Both the position numbers and the translations under genes were made by a program. A stretch of DNA of 64,000 nucleotides, taken from assembly GCF_015221995.1 (NCBI RefSeq), contig NZ_JADFFM010000001.1, forward strand, positions 434,001-498,000, written 5' to 3'. Below, one piece after another: positions 61,047 to 64,000 of this stretch; positions within the stretch are counted from its first letter, which is position 1, and every line of letters begins with the position of its first letter. Source of the DNA: Mucilaginibacter boryungensis. Lineage in GTDB: Bacteria > Bacteroidota > Bacteroidia > Sphingobacteriales > Sphingobacteriaceae. A model generated the notes under the pieces. The model had not been told where the DNA came from. It saw nothing but the letters and a program-made list of their open reading frames with translations, and made no database searches.

Positions 61047-61054
61047 CAAATGTA
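61047..61054 (-). promoter_or_regulatory. -7 promoter box of metK
   Basis: TACATTTG on the minus strand (61054-61047) fits TAnnTTTG. The predicted start of RNA (about 61041) coincides with the left edge of the riboswitch. The -33 box is weak (TTTTCG around 61078-61073). Confidence 0.65.
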
Positions 61055-61110
61055 AAACAATTTTACAAAAGCCGAAAATAGGTTACTTTTGGTGCTGAAA
61101 AATTAATTGT

Positions 61111-61998
61111 TTGAAACTTAAAGTACTTTTTATTATTAATCCCATATCGGGCGGCAAAAATAAAGATGGGGTGCCGGCGCTGATAAAAAAGCACCTGGAT
61201 GCTGCTAAGTTTGAATACCGTATAGATATTAGTACCGGTGTTTTGCATGCCCAACAATTGGCCCAAAAAAATATAAAGCAATACGATATTATTGTGGCGG
61301 TAGGCGGGGATGGGACAATAAACGAAGTAGCTTCGGTTATTGCAGGTACAGAGACAACATTGGGCATTATTCCTTATGGTTCAGGTAATGGCCTTTCGCG
61401 TTTCCTTGGTATTCCCATGGATCCGGAAGCAGCGATAAAAACCCTAAGCCAGGGGCTGGTGCAACATATTGATGCAGGTAAACTAAACGGCAAATGGTTT
61501 TTTAATATGGCCGGCCTGGGTTTTGATGCACATATCAGCGAGGTATTCAGCCATGATAAAAAGCGCGGGTTCGGTGCCTATATTAAATCCTCATTCAGGG
61601 AAATTACCAATTATAAATCCGAAACATACAGGCTTAATATTGATGGTGAAGATTATGTTAAAAAGGCTTTTATGCTCAGCTTTGCCAATTCATCGCAATA
61701 CGGAAACAACGCGCACATATCGCCTTATGCTTCGGTACAGGATGGTTTGCTGGATGTTTGCATAGTGAAACCTTTCCCTTTATATAAATTTATAATGATG
61801 GGGATACGCATGTTCACCAAAACTACCCCCGGCTCAAAGTATGTCGAGATCATTAAAGGGAAGGAAATAATCATTAAGCGAGAGAAAGAAGGCGCTATAC
61901 ACCTGGATGGCGAACCGCAAATAATGGGCGCGGATATTAAGGTAGAGATCGTTCCCGCGTCATTAAAAATAATTACAGGACAAACTTATAAAGCATAA
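61111..61998 (+). CDS. Diacylglycerol kinase family lipid kinase
   Basis: 295 residues. N-terminal FIINPISGGKNKDG, then the nucleotide site VAVGGDGTINEVA, GIIPYGSGNGLSRFLGI, and the C-terminal substrate-side strands (GDGxxxG-like LDGEPQIMGADI). Family members phosphorylate diacylglycerol or sphingoid bases; sphingolipids are common in this phylum, so sphingosine kinase activity is possible but unproven. The start is TTG at 61111. Divergent from metK; the SUI1 gene follows after 3 bp. Confidence 0.9.
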   Translation: MKLKVLFIINPISGGKNKDGVPALIKKHLDAAKFEYRIDISTGVLHAQQLAQKNIKQYDIIVAVGGDGTINEVASVIAGTETTLGIIPYGSGNGLSRFLGIPMDPEAAIKTLSQGLVQHIDAGKLNGKWFFNMAGLGFDAHISEVFSHDKKRGFGAYIKSSFREITNYKSETYRLNIDGEDYVKKAFMLSFANSSQYGNNAHISPYASVQDGLLDVCIVKPFPLYKFIMMGIRMFTKTTPGSKYVEIIKGKEIIIKREKEGAIHLDGEPQIMGADIKVEIVPASLKIITGQTYKA

Positions 61999-62001
61999 GC
62001 C

Positions 62002-62343
62002 ATGTCGAAAAAAAATAAAAACTTTACCGGGGTAGTATACTCAACCGATCCGGGATTTGAGTATAAAGAAGAAACGCAAGCGTCATCAGGCACGCTGCCA
62101 CCCCAACAGCAAAACCTGCGCATCTTCCTCGACCGCAAGGGCGGCGGTAAAATGGTGACTGCCATTGCCGGCTTTGTTGGCACCGATGCCGATATGGAGG
62201 CCCTGGGAAAAAAACTGAAAAGCAAATGCGGGGTAGGTGGCTCGGTAAAAGATTTTGAGATACTGATACAAGGCGACCACCGAGATAAGGTACTGGCCAT
62301 CCTAACGGCCGATGGGTATAAGGCTAAAAAAGCTGGAGGGTAG
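62002..62343 (+). CDS. SUI1/eIF1-like translation factor (YciH family)
   Basis: 113 residues with the eIF1/SUI1 core: [52 protein letters not shown]. In bacteria YciH influences start-site fidelity but is dispensable. Begins 3 bp after the lipid kinase stop, so they share a transcript. Confidence 0.93.
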   Translation: MSKKNKNFTGVVYSTDPGFEYKEETQASSGTLPPQQQNLRIFLDRKGGGKMVTAIAGFVGTDADMEALGKKLKSKCGVGGSVKDFEILIQGDHRDKVLAILTADGYKAKKAGG

Positions 62344-62410
62344 AGGAATACTTTCCCTCTTGAGGGGGATAGGGATATGTCCTTTCTGTGAAATATTTAT
62401 GCTTATTCTA

Positions 62411-62506
62411 TTCTATTTTCGGCGTTGCCTTCGGCCCGCGCTTTCCGCTCATACTGCACAGGCCTTAGGCGCAAGGCTGGTATCCGCTACAATCGTTAAC
62501 GCATAA
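62411..62506. repeat. Dispersed-type intergenic element with internal hairpin
   Basis: Repeated TTTCCGCT/TATCCGCT words bracket a hairpin GCCTTAGGCGCAAGGC (GCCTT/AAGGC) and the tail reads ACAATCGTTAACGC. I recall similar elements (…CCGCT…CAATC…TAACGC) in other Bacteroidota intergenic regions, but no copy elsewhere in this window confirms it. Confidence 0.45.
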
Positions 62507-62733
62507 CAGAAATAATAGGAGATGCGTAATCAAATCAACACATCCTTATTTTTATTCTATACATAGCATTAATACGATCTAATTAAATGCTAATATTATC
62601 TTGTTTTTCAAAAATACTTAGTGTATCGACATTATATATTAAATATCTAATAATCAATAATTTATTATAGTGTAAAAACTACGTACTTGAAATTTTTGTT
62701 GCTGTTTCATTAGATAATTGGCATTTGTATTGC
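62507..62733. other. AT-rich gap before pckA
   Basis: No open frame with support. The stretch is A/T-rich with ATATTTAA-like runs and leads into the pckA promoter. Confidence 0.6.
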
Positions 62734-62741
62734 TATGTTTG
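62734..62741 (+). promoter_or_regulatory. -7 promoter box of pckA
   Basis: TATGTTTG fits TAnnTTTG and is 23 bp before the ATG. A -33 TTG is not at the ideal distance. Confidence 0.5.
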
Positions 62742-62764
62742 CATAGTAATTATAAACCAATTTA

Positions 62765-64000
62765 ATGAAGAGAATGTCGACCCAACTACCCGACTTAGGT
62801 TACTTGAACCTGGGTCGGGCTAAGAAAATATTTTACCAATTTTCGCCTGCCCAACTGGTGGAAGCCGCTTTAAAACGCCATGAGGGCACCCTGGCTGATA
62901 CCGGCGCTTTAGCCATAGATACCGGCAAATTCACTGGCCGCTCGCCTAAAGACCGCTTTATTGTTGAGGACGATATTACCCGTAACACGGTTTGGTGGGG
63001 CGATGTCAATATTAAATTCGGCGCTGCAAAGTTTGACGCTTTATTTCAAAAAATGACTGCTTACCTAAGCAGTAAAGAAATATTTGTGCGCGATGCCTGT
63101 GCCTGCTCTAACGAGAAATATCATTTAGATATCCGCGTAATTACCGAAACGGCCTATCAAAACCTGTTTGTGCACCATCTGTTTATCCGTCCTGAGCTGA
63201 TAGACGCCAAATCGCGGCCAGAGTGGACAATTATAGCAGCCCCCGGTTTTATGGCCGACCCTGCAGTTGATGGCACCCGCCAGGAAAACTTCTCTATCAT
63301 TAACTTTAGTAAAAAAATGATATTGGTTGGTGGTTCCGGTTATACCGGCGAGATAAAGAAAGGTATCTTCTCAGTACTGAACTTTATACTACCGCATGAT
63401 AAAAAGGTATTATCTATGCATTGCTCGGCCAATGTGGGGGCTAAAGGCGATACGGCTATTTTCTTCGGCCTTTCCGGTACCGGCAAAACTACCCTCAGTG
63501 CCGACCCGGAACGTAACCTGATAGGCGACGACGAACATGGCTGGAGCGATTATACCATATTTAACTTCGAAGGAGGCTGCTATGCTAAATGCGTAAACCT
63601 AACTGCCGAAAGCGAACCACAGATATTTAATGCCATTAAGTTTGGGTCACTGCTGGAGAATATTAACTTTTATAAAGGCACCAGCCGCGTAAATTTTGCA
63701 GATGTAGAGAAAACAGAAAATACCCGCGTATCGTACCCACTGAACTATATCAGTAACGCAGTGGTCCCTTCTATTGGGGCATCGCCAAAGAACATTTTCT
63801 TTTTAACCGCAGATGCATTTGGCATACTGCCACCCATATCAAAACTAACGCCTGAACAGGCTATGTACTATTTTATATCAGGCTATACCGCTAAGGTAGC
63901 GGGGACAGAACATGGTGTAGTACATCCTGAAGCTACTTTTTCGGCCTGCTTTGGTAAAGCCTTTTTACCGCTGCATCCTATAACTTATGCCCGTTTGCTT
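62765..64000 (+). CDS. pckA: Phosphoenolpyruvate carboxykinase (ATP), 3'-truncated
   Basis: The first 412 codons of a protein of about 535. It begins MKRMSTQLPDLGYLNL; a second ATG at 62774 is a possible start. TGKFTGRSPKDRF near 55 matches the family, the kinase-1a P-loop GLSGTGKTT is at 235-243 (Lys241), followed by DDEHGW. The window edge cuts the C-terminal third. It makes PEP from oxaloacetate in gluconeogenesis. Confidence 0.96.
   Translation, partial: MKRMSTQLPDLGYLNLGRAKKIFYQFSPAQLVEAALKRHEGTLADTGALAIDTGKFTGRSPKDRFIVEDDITRNTVWWGDVNIKFGAAKFDALFQKMTAYLSSKEIFVRDACACSNEKYHLDIRVITETAYQNLFVHHLFIRPELIDAKSRPEWTIIAAPGFMADPAVDGTRQENFSIINFSKKMILVGGSGYTGEIKKGIFSVLNFILPHDKKVLSMHCSANVGAKGDTAIFFGLSGTGKTTLSADPERNLIGDDEHGWSDYTIFNFEGGCYAKCVNLTAESEPQIFNAIKFGSLLENINFYKGTSRVNFADVEKTENTRVSYPLNYISNAVVPSIGASPKNIFFLTADAFGILPPISKLTPEQAMYYFISGYTAKVAGTEHGVVHPEATFSACFGKAFLPLHPITYARLL

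Noticed and set aside
62312..62506. Open frame overlapping the SUI1 gene end and the intergenic element
   Set aside because: It is out of frame with a firm gene and runs through a repeat-like hairpin.
1..64000. CRISPR array, tRNA or rRNA genes, prophage or insertion sequence
   Set aside because: No regularly spaced direct repeats, no cloverleaf-like segment with a TTCGA arm in the gaps, and no transposase, integrase or phage protein among the frames.

Overview
The window is a stretch of ordinary chromosome from a member of the Bacteroidota, most likely family Sphingobacteriaceae and close to Mucilaginibacter (inferred from recalled protein features, not from a search). The main evidence is the TAnnTTTG/TTG promoter boxes and the absence of clear Shine-Dalgarno tracts. 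The gene content also fits: a fused LpxC-FabZ, the type IX secretion regulator PorX, the gliding lipoprotein GldH, an NADH-type SDR threonine dehydrogenase, and an EF-P with Asn at the modification tip. About 66 protein genes are supported. Three short membrane-protein ORFs (27-36 codons) lie in gaps where standard calling would probably miss them. I see no tRNA, rRNA, CRISPR array, prophage or insertion sequence. Both edges cut genes: an M13 peptidase on the left and PEP carboxykinase on the right.

Layout. 1-9.3 kb: hydrolases and small enzymes (M13, PepT, M14, rhomboid), the transporter PnuC, then a flavin unit made of an ApbE-DUF2271 fusion overlapping a PepSY membrane protein. 9.5-15.7 kb: an outer-membrane barrel, a cobalamin-binding mutase domain/crotonase/mini-membrane-protein operon, glutaminyl-tRNA synthetase and an RGG-tailed DEAD-box helicase. 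15.9-22.2 kb: Nudix, PlsC, UMP kinase, NagA, and the rplM-rpsI-rpsB-tsf operon read leftward. 22.5-29.9 kb: MaoC, threonine dehydrogenase, YebC, SIMPL, RuvX, and the HolB-RicT-GldH run. 30-35.1 kb, leftward: asparaginase, D-Ala-D-Ala dipeptidase, alanine dehydrogenase, TsaE, PorX. 35.3-42.1 kb, rightward: HD hydrolase, LpxD, LpxC/FabZ, LpxA, ABC ATPase, EF-P, 5-formyl-THF cyclo-ligase. 42.1-52.7 kb: DNA repair, cyclophilin, signal peptidase, AI-2E permease, DUF58, an orphan oligopeptide-binding lipoprotein and a TonB-receptor-like barrel. 53-59.4 kb: the most accessory part, with CRY-DASH, a GH43 enzyme, an ECF42-type sigma cluster, and two cysteine-rich exported proteins. 59.6-64 kb: metK behind a SAM-II riboswitch, a lipid kinase, a SUI1-like factor and pckA.

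The most informative items are: (i) the SAM-II aptamer with an extra hairpin and a possible alternative pairing upstream of metK; (ii) an ApbE flavin transferase fused to a domain carrying a flavinylation-like site; (iii) the CMD-DGPF-ECF42 sigma operon next to two exported Cys-rich proteins; (iv) the three mini-membrane proteins; and (v) at least six families of short palindromic intergenic repeats, several of which touch start codons, stop codons or promoters. Most of the remainder is core metabolism and cell-envelope housekeeping.
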